Assembly: GCF_963576615.1 (NCBI RefSeq) | Contig: NC_088714.1 | Span: 35,691,143 to 35,755,142, forward strand | Reading direction: 5' to 3' | DNA from: Watersipora subatra | Lineage: Eukaryota > Bryozoa > Gymnolaemata > Cheilostomatida > Watersiporidae | Length of the DNA: 64,000 nt | Shown: positions 31,001 to 37,724 of the stretch, in pieces | Numbering within the stretch: the stretch's first letter is position 1 | How the letters are laid out: every line of letters begins with the position of its first letter | Program-made: the position numbers and the translations under genes | The notes under the pieces: model-generated | The model's input: only the letters and a program-made list of their open reading frames with translations | What the model was told of the DNA's origin: nothing | Database searches by the model: none

Positions 31001-33099
31001 GTTTTGAGGGAAAAGATTGTGAGGTAGACTTGTGCAAGATAAGTGGCAATTGCAAAAATGGTAAATGCGTGTCCACTCGAGGAGCTTCGACTTGCCACTG
31101 TTTAGCAGGATTCACAGGAGTGGCTTGTGACATGGAAGTAGATGAGTGCTCAAATGATCCGTGCCAAAACAACGGCACATGCACAGATGAAGTAAATGCT
31201 TACAGTTGTCGATGCCTATCCGGATATTACGGTGATTCTTGTGAAAGTGATGTTTGTGTAGAAAGCCCATGTAAAAATGGAGTGTGTCAAAGATTAGGTA
31301 ATGGCAGCCGCATCTGCCAATGCGATCTGGGCTTTCAAGGTGAGAGCTGCAATATCAGCACTGATGGGTGCTTGTCAAGTCCGTGTCAAAATCGTGGAAC
31401 ATGCCTTGACACTTCAAACAGCCACTCCTGCATCTGTGTGCCTGGTTATAGTGGCTCTAATTGTGAGCATTCAGTTTGCAGCTCAGATCCTTGTATGCGA
31501 AGAGGAGTGTGTGAAATACAGCCAAATGGAAACTATCTCTGCAAATGTGCGGAGGGATTTGCAGGAACCAATTGCGAGGTAAGAATTGTTTTAAAAGAGC
31601 AAACATAAATGGCTATGAGGCTTTAAAATAATAAAAGTTAATACAAAGAATATTTAGTTGGATAAAAATAAACTAGTAATATGAGCCAGTTACCAACTGC
31701 AAATTATGCAACTAGAAACAGACCTCACAAATAGTTAGTCAGGTGATGACTTGGGCATTTCATCCATACAATATTTTTGTATTATAGTCTCAAGTATTAC
31801 AAACTCAAGTTTTATTCGTAGAAAACTTCAATTACATCCTCTTGCTACGTGATTAGTTATTGTAAATTATTGATGAAATTTCAGAGCGCAAATAGTAATA
31901 AAAGACACTGTCCGAGAGGTTCTCTGCTATCAACTTACGCTCATTTGACTCTATAATTAGTTGATGATGTCACCACCTGTATAGTAGATACTGCCTACAC
32001 TTACTCCACCCTATAATTAGTTGATGATGTCACCACTTGTATAGTAGATACTGCCTACACTTACTCCACCCTATAATTAGTTGATGATGTCACCACTTGT
32101 ATAGTAGATACTGCCTACACTTACTCCACCCTATAATTAGTTGATGATGTCACCACTTGTATAGTAGATACTGTCTACACTTACTTCACTCTATAATTAG
32201 TTGATGATGTCACCACTTGCATAGTAGATACTGTCTACACTCTCTTCACTCTATAATTAGTTGATGTCACCACTTGTATAGTAGATACTGCCTACACTTA
32301 CTCCACCCTATAATTAGTTGATGATGTCACCACTTGTATAGTAGATACTGCCTACACTTACTCCACCCTATAATTAGTTGATGATGTCACCACTTGTATA
32401 GTAGATACTGCCTACACTTACTCCACCCTATAATTAGTTGATGATGTCACCACTTGTATAGTAGATACTGTCTACACTCTCTTCACTCTATAATTAGTTG
32501 ATGTCACCACTTGTATAGTAGATACTGCCTACACTTACTCCACCCTATAATTAGTTGATGATGTCACCACTTGTATAGTAGATACTGTCTACACTCTCTT
32601 CACTCTATAATTAGTTGATGTCACCACTTGTATAGTAGATACTGTCTACACTTACTTCACTCTATATAATAGTAGATGATGTCATCACTTGTATAGTAGA
32701 TACTGCTTAGAGTTACTTTACATATTTGTATGGTAGATGCCATATCAGAAGGGCAGTGTTATAATATTTTTAGAACGTGATTTACCAGAAAGCTATTTAA
32801 AACTTGCATCATATTCCCTTATGATTAGACTCTTTTTTTTTAAATGTACAAAAGCTTCAGGATATATTGTAGTGGTTGTAAGTTGAATAGTGGATATAGG
32901 GACTTTTGTTCAAATGTCACATTTATTATGGTTATTATGCTATGTGTCCCTTATAATTTAAAACCATTCACTAATTTTTTAGTTTGTCACCAACCAATGC
33001 GCACAGCGTACGTGTCAAAATGGAGGGCTCTGTTTCGGCACTGAAGATGACGCTGTTTGTATCTGCCCAAAAGAATTCACCGGAAAACTCTGTGAACAG
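833..33099 (+). CDS. Giant EGF-repeat extracellular protein, multi-exon, 5' end outside window
   Basis: Sixteen exons join in frame: 833-1067, 2478-2629, 3128-3993, 5681-5874, 6452-6655, 7212-7447, 8050-8341, 11336-11491, 12338-12558, 18756-18886, 21833-21944, 22109-22338, 23818-23912, 24717-24884, 25233-31578, 32983-33099. All introns are GT-AG and all phases match, giving about 3,250 codons in the window. Apart from linkers the product is EGF modules only (six cysteines, CxC-x2-G-a-x-G-x2-C ends). Many carry the D-I/V-D/N-E/D-C start of calcium-binding EGFs. No LNR, ankyrin, laminin-G, EGF-CA/TM-kinase or transmembrane segment is seen, so Notch or Crumbs cannot be claimed. EGF arrays of this kind act outside the cell in adhesion, matrix or signalling; the specific role here is unknown. 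The first exon begins mid-codon, so the start codon and any signal peptide lie upstream. A last exon may lie at 36,034. Confidence 0.93.
1318..2290. repeat. 21-bp AT-rich minisatellite (about 46 units)
   Basis: The unit is close to ACATATAAATACACATGTAT(A). Blocks containing catacatgtatat recur at about 1,832, 2,071 and 2,225, showing higher-order duplication. Because the unit is seven codons long, open frames of up to 381 codons appear on both strands; they are artefacts. Confidence 0.95.
2478..2629 (+). CDS. EGF gene exon 2 (window numbering)
   Basis: Acceptor ttttag at 2472-2477, donor gtgaga at 2630. It completes the split Arg codon (AG|G) of the previous exon, encodes the final Cys of that EGF and one compact module, and ends in phase 1. 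Confidence 0.88.
2630..3127. other. Intron 2, no feature seen
   Basis: Apart from a few irregular copies of gttagcnnnngttagc near 2,785-2,825, I see no structured element in this intron. Confidence 0.4.
3128..3993 (+). CDS. EGF gene exon 3, about 7.5 EGF modules
   Basis: Acceptor tttgcag at 3121-3127, donor gtaaga at 3994; 866 bp. It encodes a run of seven to eight EGF modules from GGACSPSSG to GFTGNLCE. It is the second-longest coding block of the gene and, like the giant exon, has no internal introns. The open frame runs on past the donor to a stop near 4012. Confidence 0.92.
4018..4410. repeat. About 29-bp minisatellite in intron 3
   Basis: The unit is like TCTCTCTACTATATACAGTA plus gttgtcatg, about 13 imperfect copies. 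The internal ctgctatatacagtag varies between copies. Confidence 0.85.
5056..5285. repeat. 29-bp minisatellite in intron 3
   Basis: About eight copies of a unit starting TGACAGTTATCGCTTAGTGT. Copies alternate between cgcttagtgtc and cacttagtgtt, suggesting duplication of a two-unit block. Confidence 0.85.
5681..5874 (+). CDS. EGF gene exon 4
   Basis: Acceptor gtttttgcag at 5671-5680, donor gtacgc at 5875. It encodes MDMCGGCLHNGSC...GSHCE and most of a second EGF ending CLCPPG, in phase 2. Confidence 0.9.
5875..7211. other. Introns 4 and 5, no mobile element recognised
   Basis: Two introns (5875-6451 and 6656-7211) flank exon 5. Both are AT-rich and contain no tandem array or inverted-repeat element that I can see. 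Confidence 0.4.
6452..6655 (+). CDS. EGF gene exon 5
   Basis: Acceptor tatgtag ends at 6451, donor gtttgt at 6656. It finishes the previous EGF (GYSGAFC), codes one full module (CELTPCLNNGTC...GDRCE) and starts the next (LDPCSHAKCLNGGSC). Confidence 0.87.
7212..7447 (+). CDS. EGF gene exon 6
   Basis: Acceptor atttttag ends at 7211, donor gtaagc at 7448. AG|T makes the split Ser. It encodes the end of one EGF, the module DHCDLSPCIYGTC...GTRCE and the start of FDPCNPNPCVRGSC, in phase 1. Confidence 0.9.
7812..8012. repeat. 21-bp minisatellite in intron 6
   Basis: About nine copies of GAGATTTACAGACTTACAGA(C). The unit is seven codons long, giving a spurious 76-codon open frame. It ends about 35 bp upstream of the exon 7 acceptor. 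Confidence 0.92.
8050..8341 (+). CDS. EGF gene exon 7
   Basis: Acceptor aaccag ends at 8049, donor gtaagt at 8342. It encodes YTGTLCE, a calcium-binding-type module beginning VNIDDCKNHC, another full module and the first half of a fourth (CYPNPCAHGSCE). Confidence 0.9.
8342..9171. other. Intron 7, left part, nothing recognised
   Basis: AT-rich sequence between the exon 7 donor and the left end of the TA-flanked element. No exon, tandem array or RNA gene is seen. Confidence 0.4.
9172..11219. mobile_element. TA-flanked 2.05 kb DNA transposon remnant (mariner/pogo-like)
   Basis: The left end TACCGTAAAACCTCTAATTG is mirrored by the right end caattagaggttttacggta. Both start or end with TA, the target duplicated by Tc1/mariner/pogo elements. 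Sub-terminal blocks with 'cgccacctccaattga' occur inside both ends. Part of the interior is duplicated (tctcaggcta blocks at about 9,490 and 9,610). No transposase frame is left. It fills most of intron 7. Confidence 0.75.
11336..11491 (+). CDS. EGF gene exon 8
   Basis: Acceptor ctcaccag ends at 11335, donor gtgagc at 11492. GA|G joins exactly to exon 7. It encodes KLPDGKFRCNCQPGYTNTLCD and then the module DINDCDSMPCHNNGTC, ending CQPG. Confidence 0.88.
11492..12337. other. Intron 8, weak tRNA-like segment
   Basis: Region 11,550-11,640 is rich in ctttttgg/cttttggctttt runs. On the - strand, about 12,317-12,245 resembles a tRNA-derived A box (TAGCTCAGTAGG), but the B box is poor, so a SINE remnant is only a possibility. 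Confidence 0.3.
12338..12558 (+). CDS. EGF gene exon 9
   Basis: Acceptor atattgcag ends at 12337, donor gtaata at 12559. It encodes YSGKIC, one full EGF (ESVCDSSPCMNGGLC...) and most of the next (DACQPSLCLNNGSC...CKAG). It is followed by a 6.2 kb intron that is mostly tandem repeats. Confidence 0.88.
12784..13267. repeat. 15-bp minisatellite (about 32 units)
   Basis: The unit is ACTAACCACTAGAGC with occasional taaagt and tacagt variants. The unit is five codons long, so frames of over 200 codons stay open on both strands (repeated ALTTR or ALVVS). This is not a gene. Confidence 0.96.
13338..14752. repeat. Diverged direct repeat flanking the TACAGA element
   Basis: About 135 bp at 13,338-13,475 (ttaattgaaactctatgaac ... 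aaattaaaatttggcaatt) is clearly related to 14,613-14,752 (ttaatttaaactctattatg ... aaattaaaatttggtgat). The two copies flank the inserted element. Confidence 0.6.
13489..14391. mobile_element. TACAGA-ended 0.9 kb MITE-like element
   Basis: The left end TACAGACGCTCTCCAACTTA (then CGAACGAG) pairs with the right end, whose reverse complement starts TACAGAACCTTCCCTACTTA (then CGAACA). Further inside, both ends carry repeated 'gttcgtaa' motifs. The ends fit a mariner-type TA-target element. No transposase frame is seen. Confidence 0.65.
14764..15230. repeat. 29-bp minisatellite, 16 units, with a 6-unit higher-order period
   Basis: The unit is GGTTCATCGTCACCCGTTAT plus gataacaaa. Unit starts at 14,766 and 15,201 are exactly 15 periods apart. 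A double variant (gacaac plus catcttcac) recurs 174 bp apart, which is six units. Confidence 0.95.
15323..15712. repeat. 78-bp tandem repeat, 5 units
   Basis: Units start with GTTTATCTGGTGTGTTGTAT at 15,323, 15,401, 15,479, 15,557 and 15,635, exactly 78 bp apart. Confidence 0.95.
15713..16366. other. Unique spacer between two arrays in intron 9
   Basis: AT-rich, non-repetitive sequence. No exon, RNA gene or inverted repeat is visible. Confidence 0.4.
16367..18778 (+). repeat. 67-bp minisatellite containing a 3' splice site, 36 units
   Basis: Each unit runs actgtttacttacag | GGTACACAGGAAACAACTGC, then caagtcatcctattagagtg and gtatcatacatt. The GGTACACAGG of the first unit is at 16,411 and that of the last, functional one at 18,756: 2,345 bp, exactly 35 x 67, so there are no net indels. 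The AG|GGTACAC boundary of each unit equals the acceptor and exon start (Y-T-G-N-N-C) of EGF exon 10. A variant pair (tcattctatt, then aattgcc) recurs 737 bp (11 units) apart, showing block duplication. Confidence 0.97.
18756..18886 (+). CDS. EGF gene exon 10, its 5' end is the last unit of a 67-bp array
   Basis: Acceptor cttgcag ends at 18755, donor gtaagt at 18887. It encodes YTGNNCQQSFCTNSTCLNSG onward to GFGGNNCE. The acceptor and the first ~20 exon bases are identical or nearly so to the unit repeated 35 times upstream. The 36th unit is the only one followed by an open EGF reading frame, which is why this AG is chosen. Confidence 0.88.
18887..19361. other. Intron 10, left part, nothing recognised
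   Basis: AT-rich unique sequence before the 30-bp array. Confidence 0.4.
19362..19712. repeat. About 30-bp minisatellite in intron 10
   Basis: About eleven imperfect copies of CTTGTAAGCTAGCACATGAC plus tgctatacccc. Confidence 0.9.
19745..21300 (-). pseudogene. Decayed Ty3/gypsy-type pol fragment in intron 10
   Basis: On the - strand, broken frames encode reverse-transcriptase-like text. From high to low coordinates these are FDALNLIGGY-like sequence near 20,690, the connection region (RYLSHVVSAGVSTDPKK, 20,350-20,300) and the start of RNase H (LAHLDLSQPYILNTDASS, about 20,080-20,030). Frames change several times and stops interrupt, so no protein can be made. The first Asp expected in the RNase H 'ILDTDAS' block reads Asn. 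No LTRs are recognised around it. It lies antisense inside the EGF gene. Confidence 0.75.
21301..21832. other. Intron 10, right part
   Basis: Possibly more retroelement remnant up to about 21,700, since base composition stays GC-richer than the flanks. No readable protein block is found. Normal AT-rich intron follows to the exon 11 acceptor. Confidence 0.3.
21833..21944 (+). CDS. EGF gene exon 11
   Basis: Acceptor tgttctag ends at 21832. The donor gttggc at 21945 is a weak match to consensus. It encodes RNLCQPSPCGAFGTC...GYTGENCTT, one module, and ends in phase 1, which fits the next exon (G|AT = Asp). Confidence 0.8.
22109..22338 (+). CDS. EGF gene exon 12
   Basis: Acceptor gactacag ends at 22108, donor gtaagc at 22339. 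It encodes DLCDPKSYPCGNGGLC...GPQCQ and an unusual module INLCEQVVCIMNNTSPRHC... ending GDRCQ, in phase 0. Confidence 0.9.
22339..23465. other. Intron 12, left part
   Basis: AT-rich, with loose repeats of 'taggtatat...atcatgcatataggtcat' between about 22,940 and 23,120. No element ends are seen. Confidence 0.4.
23466..23745. repeat. 21-bp minisatellite in intron 12
   Basis: About thirteen imperfect copies of GCACAATGCATGATATGTAA(T), ending about 75 bp before exon 13. The unit is seven codons long, giving cysteine-rich spurious open frames on the - strand. Confidence 0.9.
23818..23912 (+). CDS. EGF gene exon 13
   Basis: Acceptor ctcttttag ends at 23817, donor gtaagt at 23913. It encodes most of one calcium-binding EGF: YDVNECKRSKPCVNGGTC, with the N-T-I-G-S-F-F-C segment typical of cbEGF. 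Confidence 0.9.
24140..24380. repeat. Irregular 'ataggtcatacagtatt' repeat in intron 13
   Basis: Several short copies of TATAGGTCATACAGTATTAT with variable spacing. It is related to the looser repeats at 22,940-23,120. Confidence 0.7.
24717..24884 (+). CDS. EGF gene exon 14
   Basis: Acceptor ggctgcag ends at 24716, donor gtatgt at 24885. It encodes YEGHLCD, the module DPCAESLCLNGGSC...GQHCG and the start of VCGQHNPCL, in phase 2. Confidence 0.88.
25233..31578 (+). CDS. EGF gene exon 15: 6.35 kb exon, about 57 EGF modules
   Basis: Acceptor ctttgtag ends at 25232, donor gtaaga at 31579. 2,115 codons read without a stop. Counting C-x-S-x-P-C starts gives about 57 EGF modules of about 38 residues. 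Modules of the D-I/V-N/D-E/D-C type alternate with shorter 'D-x-C-x-x-x-P-C' modules, so the underlying unit is often a pair (about 78 residues). Two modules are abnormal: one near 25,396 has Arg where the fifth Cys is expected, and one near 28,560-28,620 lacks its last two cysteines. Several smaller open frames on both strands inside this exon are out-of-frame shadows caused by the repeat composition. Confidence 0.97.
31579..31946. other. Intron 15, left part
   Basis: Unique AT-rich intron sequence. The giant-exon frame closes 30 bp past the donor. Confidence 0.4.
31947..32702. repeat. 60-bp minisatellite in intron 15 (about 13 units)
   Basis: The unit is CTATAATTAGTTGATGATGT, then caccacttgtatagtagata and ctgcctacacttactccacc. 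A 57-bp form lacking one 'gat' recurs together with the 'ctctcttcactc' variant, showing spread of a marked block. Confidence 0.95.
32983..33099 (+). CDS. EGF gene exon 16 (last certain exon)
   Basis: Acceptor aattttttag ends at 32982, donor gtaaga at 33100. It encodes one EGF, FVTNQCAQRTCQNGGLC... ending GKLCEQ, in phase 0. No further EGF module is visible downstream. Confidence 0.9.
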
Positions 33100-33117
33100 G
33101 TAAGAAAAGAACGTAAT

Positions 33118-33410
33118 TGACTGCAACAGTCAGTCACAGGCGTTGGTAATTGCCTGCGACACCCAGTCACAGGTGTTAGTAAAAGACTGCAACAGTCAGT
33201 CTCAGGCGTTGGTAATTGCCTGCGACACCCAGTCACAGGTGTTAGTAAAAGACTGCAACAGTCAGTCACAGGCGTTGGTAATTGCCTGCGACACCCAGTC
33301 ACAGGTGTTAGTAAAAGACTGCAACAGTCAGTCACAGGCGTTGGTAGTTGACTGCGACACCCAGTCAGTTACAGGCGTTAGTAAATGATTGCGACACCCA
33401 GCCACCGGTG
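33118..33410. repeat. 66-bp tandem repeat just after exon 16
   Basis: About 4.5 units starting GACTGCAACAGTCAGTCACA, with an internal near-repeat (gcctgcgacacccagtcaca). It begins 19 bp after the exon 16 donor. Confidence 0.93.
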
Positions 33411-34104
33411 TTGCAAAGAAATGTATAATTAATATTGGATTGTTTCAACACACAGTCTACCATCTCTTTTCCAACAAAACAGTAACTGAAGGAATACAGT
33501 ATAACTAAAATCATTGCTGTAGAATGTGTCATTTAGTCCTCGGTGCCCAGTCGACAGTTTAATAGTTCTGGTAAAAGACTGAAAGCTCAATCATCAGACT
33601 GAAAAACTTTGCAAGTTTCAATTTCAAAGGAGTGACTGAAAATTTAGATAATTTTTTCCACACATTTTAATATAGAAAATTTTTTTGTTCTGAAAATCAC
33701 TTTAAAAATTATTGAATTGAACTTAATTTGCATTTGCTGTGTTGAAATGACTGTGGATGCGTTATTTTACTTACGAGAATTTTAACGACAGCATAAGCTA
33801 AAGCTTTCGTCACAGCACACTTTTAGGTGCCAGCTAATACGATACATTTATAAAATGTTGTTTATCAAATTCATCTTTTTTGTCTGGATTCATTTAATGG
33901 GTGAAATAAAGGCTGTAATAGCACTACTAGCTCAGAGAGATGCATTACTCATAATCACGCTAAAGATCAGTACTCCAACATCCACTTACAATCAACTCAC
34001 AATGCAAATTTTCTAATGCCCAATGAAGGTGCCAACAATAAGTTTTACAAGTGAATAAGTAGAGGGCATGAAAATCTAATTACAACCAATTCAAATTTGG
34101 TTTG
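33411..34104. other. Intergenic or intron 16 sequence
   Basis: AT-rich. No EGF-like or other exon is recognised. Confidence 0.4.
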
Positions 34105-34318
34105 AACCTTAGTGTAAGTTATAGCAAGGTAAGTCTTTATCGCTACCTTAGTGTAAGTTATAGCATGGTAAGTCTTTATCACTACCTTAGTGTAAGTTAT
34201 AACAAGGTAAGTCTTTATCACTACCTTAGTGTAAGTTATAGCATGGTAAGTCTTTATCGCTACCTTAGTGTAAGTTATAACAAGGTAAGTCTTTATCGCT
34301 ACCTTAGTGTAAGTTACA
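34105..34318 (+). repeat. 39-bp repeat with a 5' splice-site-like core (5.5 units)
   Basis: The unit is ACCTTAGTGTAAGTTATAGC plus aaggtaagtctttatcgct. Each unit contains (a/t)ggtaagt, and three units contain the full AAG|GTAAGT donor consensus (about 34,125, 34,202 and 34,280). Confidence 0.93.
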
Positions 34319-36033
34319 CTATTATCCAAGTTTCCCATGAAGAACTTAATTTATTATTTATACGTTGTTTACTTTTTTACTCATAATTTTGTCATTAAAT
34401 TTGTTTTTTTTATATAACGTGTTTATTTGAATTATATGCCCAAAGGCATGCAGTATTTATAGTAAATACAGAGACTGTCAAACATAAGAAATGAATTGTA
34501 ACATATTCTCATTGGAATATTTGCTCCAACTCAGACAGTTTTAACTTATGCAGAGATTTCACAGCGAAACTACTTCATAGCTAGAGGTGTTGCTGTACAT
34601 CCAAAATTTTTCGCAGACCAACTGAGAACCTTGGTCCAAGCTCCTTTGGCTAGGTGCCTTATGCATTTTTTGCGCTCACTTAGGAGATAGCCGCTGTCCT
34701 AGACTTACTTTCTTTACCTAATGTGAGGTTTGCCTGCACAACTCCAGCTATCACAAAGAGAGCGTATACAGTATGTGCTCCGTAGTCACAGCCAACATAA
34801 TAATTACCTTGCGAGACCAGCTTGTGCCTGCTGCAGACTGTCAGCCTCAATAGAATATGTGCTATTGGCGACATACCATCCGTAAGCATATCATGCAGCA
34901 AATATTTGTCTCAACTGATAATCAGACTATTGATTAGGATTAACACTGATACAAATATCTTGTCTAAGTATATAAAGAGTTATCTGCTCCTTTGCAAATG
35001 ATAGGGAATATAATTCCTAAATTTGTTAGCTAGGAATTCACAGTGGTTCTTGTGGTATGCCAATTGTTCCTAGCATTGCCACCCAAAATGGTGGGTTATT
35101 GAGTGTTTGGCCACACATTTTTTTATAAAGTACAACTTACTATAGTAAATCTAAACATTCATACTTATATTTTTGGGTTGAAAGCCTGGCAAAAGATTGT
35201 GCATATTTTGAAATTTTCATGTAGAGCTGGGAGCATGTAGGAAAGCATTAACTTAATCTATAATTGTCAGAAAAACATGACTCGAGCACTTCCAGGCATG
35301 ACGAGCAATTGTATGCAAATGGGTATCCACAGTCGGTCATTTTGGTCCACACTTGGTTACAACCAGAAACAACTTGGGTCTGAATCTTAGTTTCACCCAT
35401 CTCGCTCAATGACAGGTGCTGATCCTAATTAGAGGTTCTAGTAGCTAACTTACTAAGTAGAACTTCAGCTGCAGTTTTATAATACATGTAACTACATTCT
35501 TCATTAGTTCTAGGAACGAGATGTATCTACTTTCAAATGTGAGCACAATTAGGACTCACCAGACCTTTCACATATCCCACAAGTATACAGGAAACCAAAT
35601 ATAGTTAACTTGTCCGCATGGTTAATTCTACCAGAGCAATTGCAGCAAAGAGTGCTATATCTATAAATATATTTCTCAAAGTTGTCATCATTGTATATGT
35701 CCAGCTATAGCTATTACTATATCTTGGATTAAAGAACCCGTACCAAAAAAGATTTGATCTCAGACCCTCGCACTCACCAGGCTGATGCTGTACCAATTAG
35801 GCCACAGAGCTTCATTTGTTAGCTAGCTGATATACAAATTATGTTGCTATATGGGAGCAAATACCCACGACTTTGCGTACTACAAAGGGTGATTGCGATA
35901 TTGGGTGAATAGTTCTCATTAGTAAGCTTACTCAAATTTTCCATTGACAAATGTGCCAGGCTAATAGCAAGTGGCAGGCAGCTCTCATTACCTCTCATCG
36001 GATAAGCTGATTTTTAATACCTTACCATTGCAG
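34319..36033. other. Intron 16 or 3' flank of the EGF gene
   Basis: No EGF exon is found. Apart from the tRNA-like segment listed separately, the sequence is unremarkable. Confidence 0.4.
35740..35815 (-). repeat. tRNA-derived SINE fragment or tRNA pseudogene
   Basis: On the - strand it reads GCTCTGTGGCCTAATTGGTA and continues to GGGTCTGAGATCAAATCTT. TGGCCTAATTGG matches a pol III A box (TRGYNNARNNGG) and GAGATCAAATCT resembles a B box. The acceptor stem does not pair cleanly, so it is not a working tRNA gene. Confidence 0.45.
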
Positions 36034-36119
36034 GTTATTGGAAGTTCCAACCATGCAACACGACCGTGATGCTATCACGACAGCAATGCCAGTGCAACTG
36101 TGATGACAACACAAAGTGA
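36034..36119 (+). CDS. Candidate terminal exon of the EGF gene
   Basis: A good acceptor (ttaccattgcag, ending 36033) is followed by short open frames with stops, and an AATAAA lies 100 bp further on. Spliced directly from exon 16 (phase 0) it would add about 11 residues and stop at TGA 36067-36069. Read in another phase, through an unseen intermediate exon, it encodes a cysteine-rich tail (CNTTVMLSRQQCQCNC) ending at TGA 36117-36119. The Cys-rich frame looks more protein-like, but I cannot place the exon that would supply its phase. Confidence 0.35.
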
Positions 36120-36217
36120 CATATTAAATTGCTTCTTCAGCAAATTATTGATTCTAACCTGCAAGTCTAACTGTTTTGGTAGTTTATGCCTTATTTTGTG
36201 AAATAGACTACAAATGT

Positions 36218-36223
36218 AATAAA
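36218..36223 (+). terminator. Candidate polyadenylation signal of the EGF gene
   Basis: AATAAA lies 99 bp after the stop codon of the candidate terminal exon, within an AT-rich stretch. Confidence 0.4.
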
Positions 36224-36783
36224 TATTATCGTATATGGCATATACAGTTTTTGTTTAGTGGACAGCACAGTGTACTCAGTGATGAGTCCTTCAACTAGAT
36301 CTAAAAATTCACATGTTGATGAAAGGCTATGTTCAATCCAATTGAACAATTTCCTTTCAATATACTATTATTTATTAGCTGTTGCGTTCAGAAAGACAAT
36401 AAATGGTTATACGCATAATTTCAGACAATGCTGCAACATAGAAATTTGTCCATGAAAAAGTACAACAGTATAAATAATAGGCTTTGATCTAGTGACACAA
36501 TAGCCATACCATAACACATAGCACACAACATTAAGAGTTGATAACATGTCATTCCGAGAGCTGAGAGACCACAGTTAGCGTGTGTTTGCTTACGAGTGTA
36601 TAAAATGACTTGCTGCAACCGCTATGCTTGCTTCTTGCCTTCAACCTCATGACATTGGTGGTGGCCATTGTCCCTGCAATGAGTGGTGCTGGATGAGAGT
36701 GAGAAGATGATCTGCACACTAACAATCAGTACAATAAGTATAGAGGAGCATAGAGGAGCGCAGACAATGCTATGAGACAATGC
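36224..36783. other. Intergenic region between the convergent genes
   Basis: No feature is supported here. The missing last exon of the ceramide synthase might lie in this interval or up to 39,457, but I could not identify it. Confidence 0.35.
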
Positions 36784-37408
36784 TACAGTCAGACCTCAAC
36801 TCATCGTCATCTCTAGATATAAACTTACTGACATATAACGAAGTTTGAACACCTACTTACGACGGTTTTGCCTTGACATAAAGTCACTTCCGACATACGG
36901 CATCCATAAATTCTTGAAACAAAAACTTTACAATTTAAAGCAAAAGGTCTGATAGAAATTAAGTCCAAATGTAATAGAACAAATGTTTTAAATTAGTTTG
37001 AACTAGATCTAGGGTAATTTAGAGCGTGTTACGCCGTGTATTTTTATCACTAAATTTACCCCAAACCTACACATCGCTGTGCCTAGACTTTCATTCACAT
37101 CTCTCAGAAATAAAGTAAAGATTTTCCCAATTATTGCTTTTTAATTTAAGTTTTACATATAATTTAAGTTTTATATAAGTAGCTCATCGCAGTTTTATGT
37201 GGAGTCTTTGCTGTAATCTTACATCTAACTGTAGTTACATGTAACGTAACTACAGTTAGATGTTTGTAATGTAACGCACCATATTTATGGCTCTAGAATG
37301 AACCAAAAAAATACAACGAAATCATAGAGAAATATACGTTCCTACATACGACAGTTTTGAAACATGAAATAATTATTAGAACAAAGTTTTTATGTCGAGG
37401 TTTGACTG
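36784..37408. mobile_element. CAGTC-ended inverted-repeat element (pogo/mariner-like)
   Basis: Left TA|CAGTCAGACCTCAACTC and right gtcgaggtttgactg are inverted copies, and sub-terminal parts carry 'acatacgaca'-type repeats. A matching TA directly at the right end is not seen. Confidence 0.5.
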
Positions 37409-37724
37409 TGTTATATAATGCGCATTTCCATCACAACAGGATAAAAAACATGTTACTACGGAAAGAAATAAGCCAAAAGAAAGGCTGTGCAATAGTTAGC
37501 ATTCGCCGATAAGGATTGTAATAAACAGAAATGACAAGAATGTAGCAGAGGTTCCACGCTACAAGCAGTAAAAATGGTAGGGTAACAGCAAAGTTTCACC
37601 TGACAAGTAAGTAGAAAAAATTTCATAGACTACTTGGTTAGATAAATCTTTCCTATTTGACTAGAGAAGTCTATCCACCATTTGATCAGACAAATTTAAC
37701 TACAGCTTAATAGAACAGATCTAA

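Noticed and set aside
26597-31582. Many 60-180-codon frames in other frames inside exon 15
   Set aside because: Out-of-frame shadows of the EGF repeat; their regularity mirrors the real frame.
32780-32830. - strand REYD-like residues resembling a ceramide synthase C-terminus
   Set aside because: Preceded by a poly-lysine run from an A-rich tract, far inside the EGF gene, with no suitable acceptor; considered chance.
833-33099. Naming the gene Notch, Crumbs or fibropellin
   Set aside because: No LNR, ankyrin, laminin-G, avidin-like or transmembrane segment is visible; EGF modules alone are not enough.
36600-36720. - strand acceptor-like site (cattgcag|gga) as the last ceramide synthase exon
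   Set aside because: In the required phase it gives only eight residues before a stop and no family similarity.
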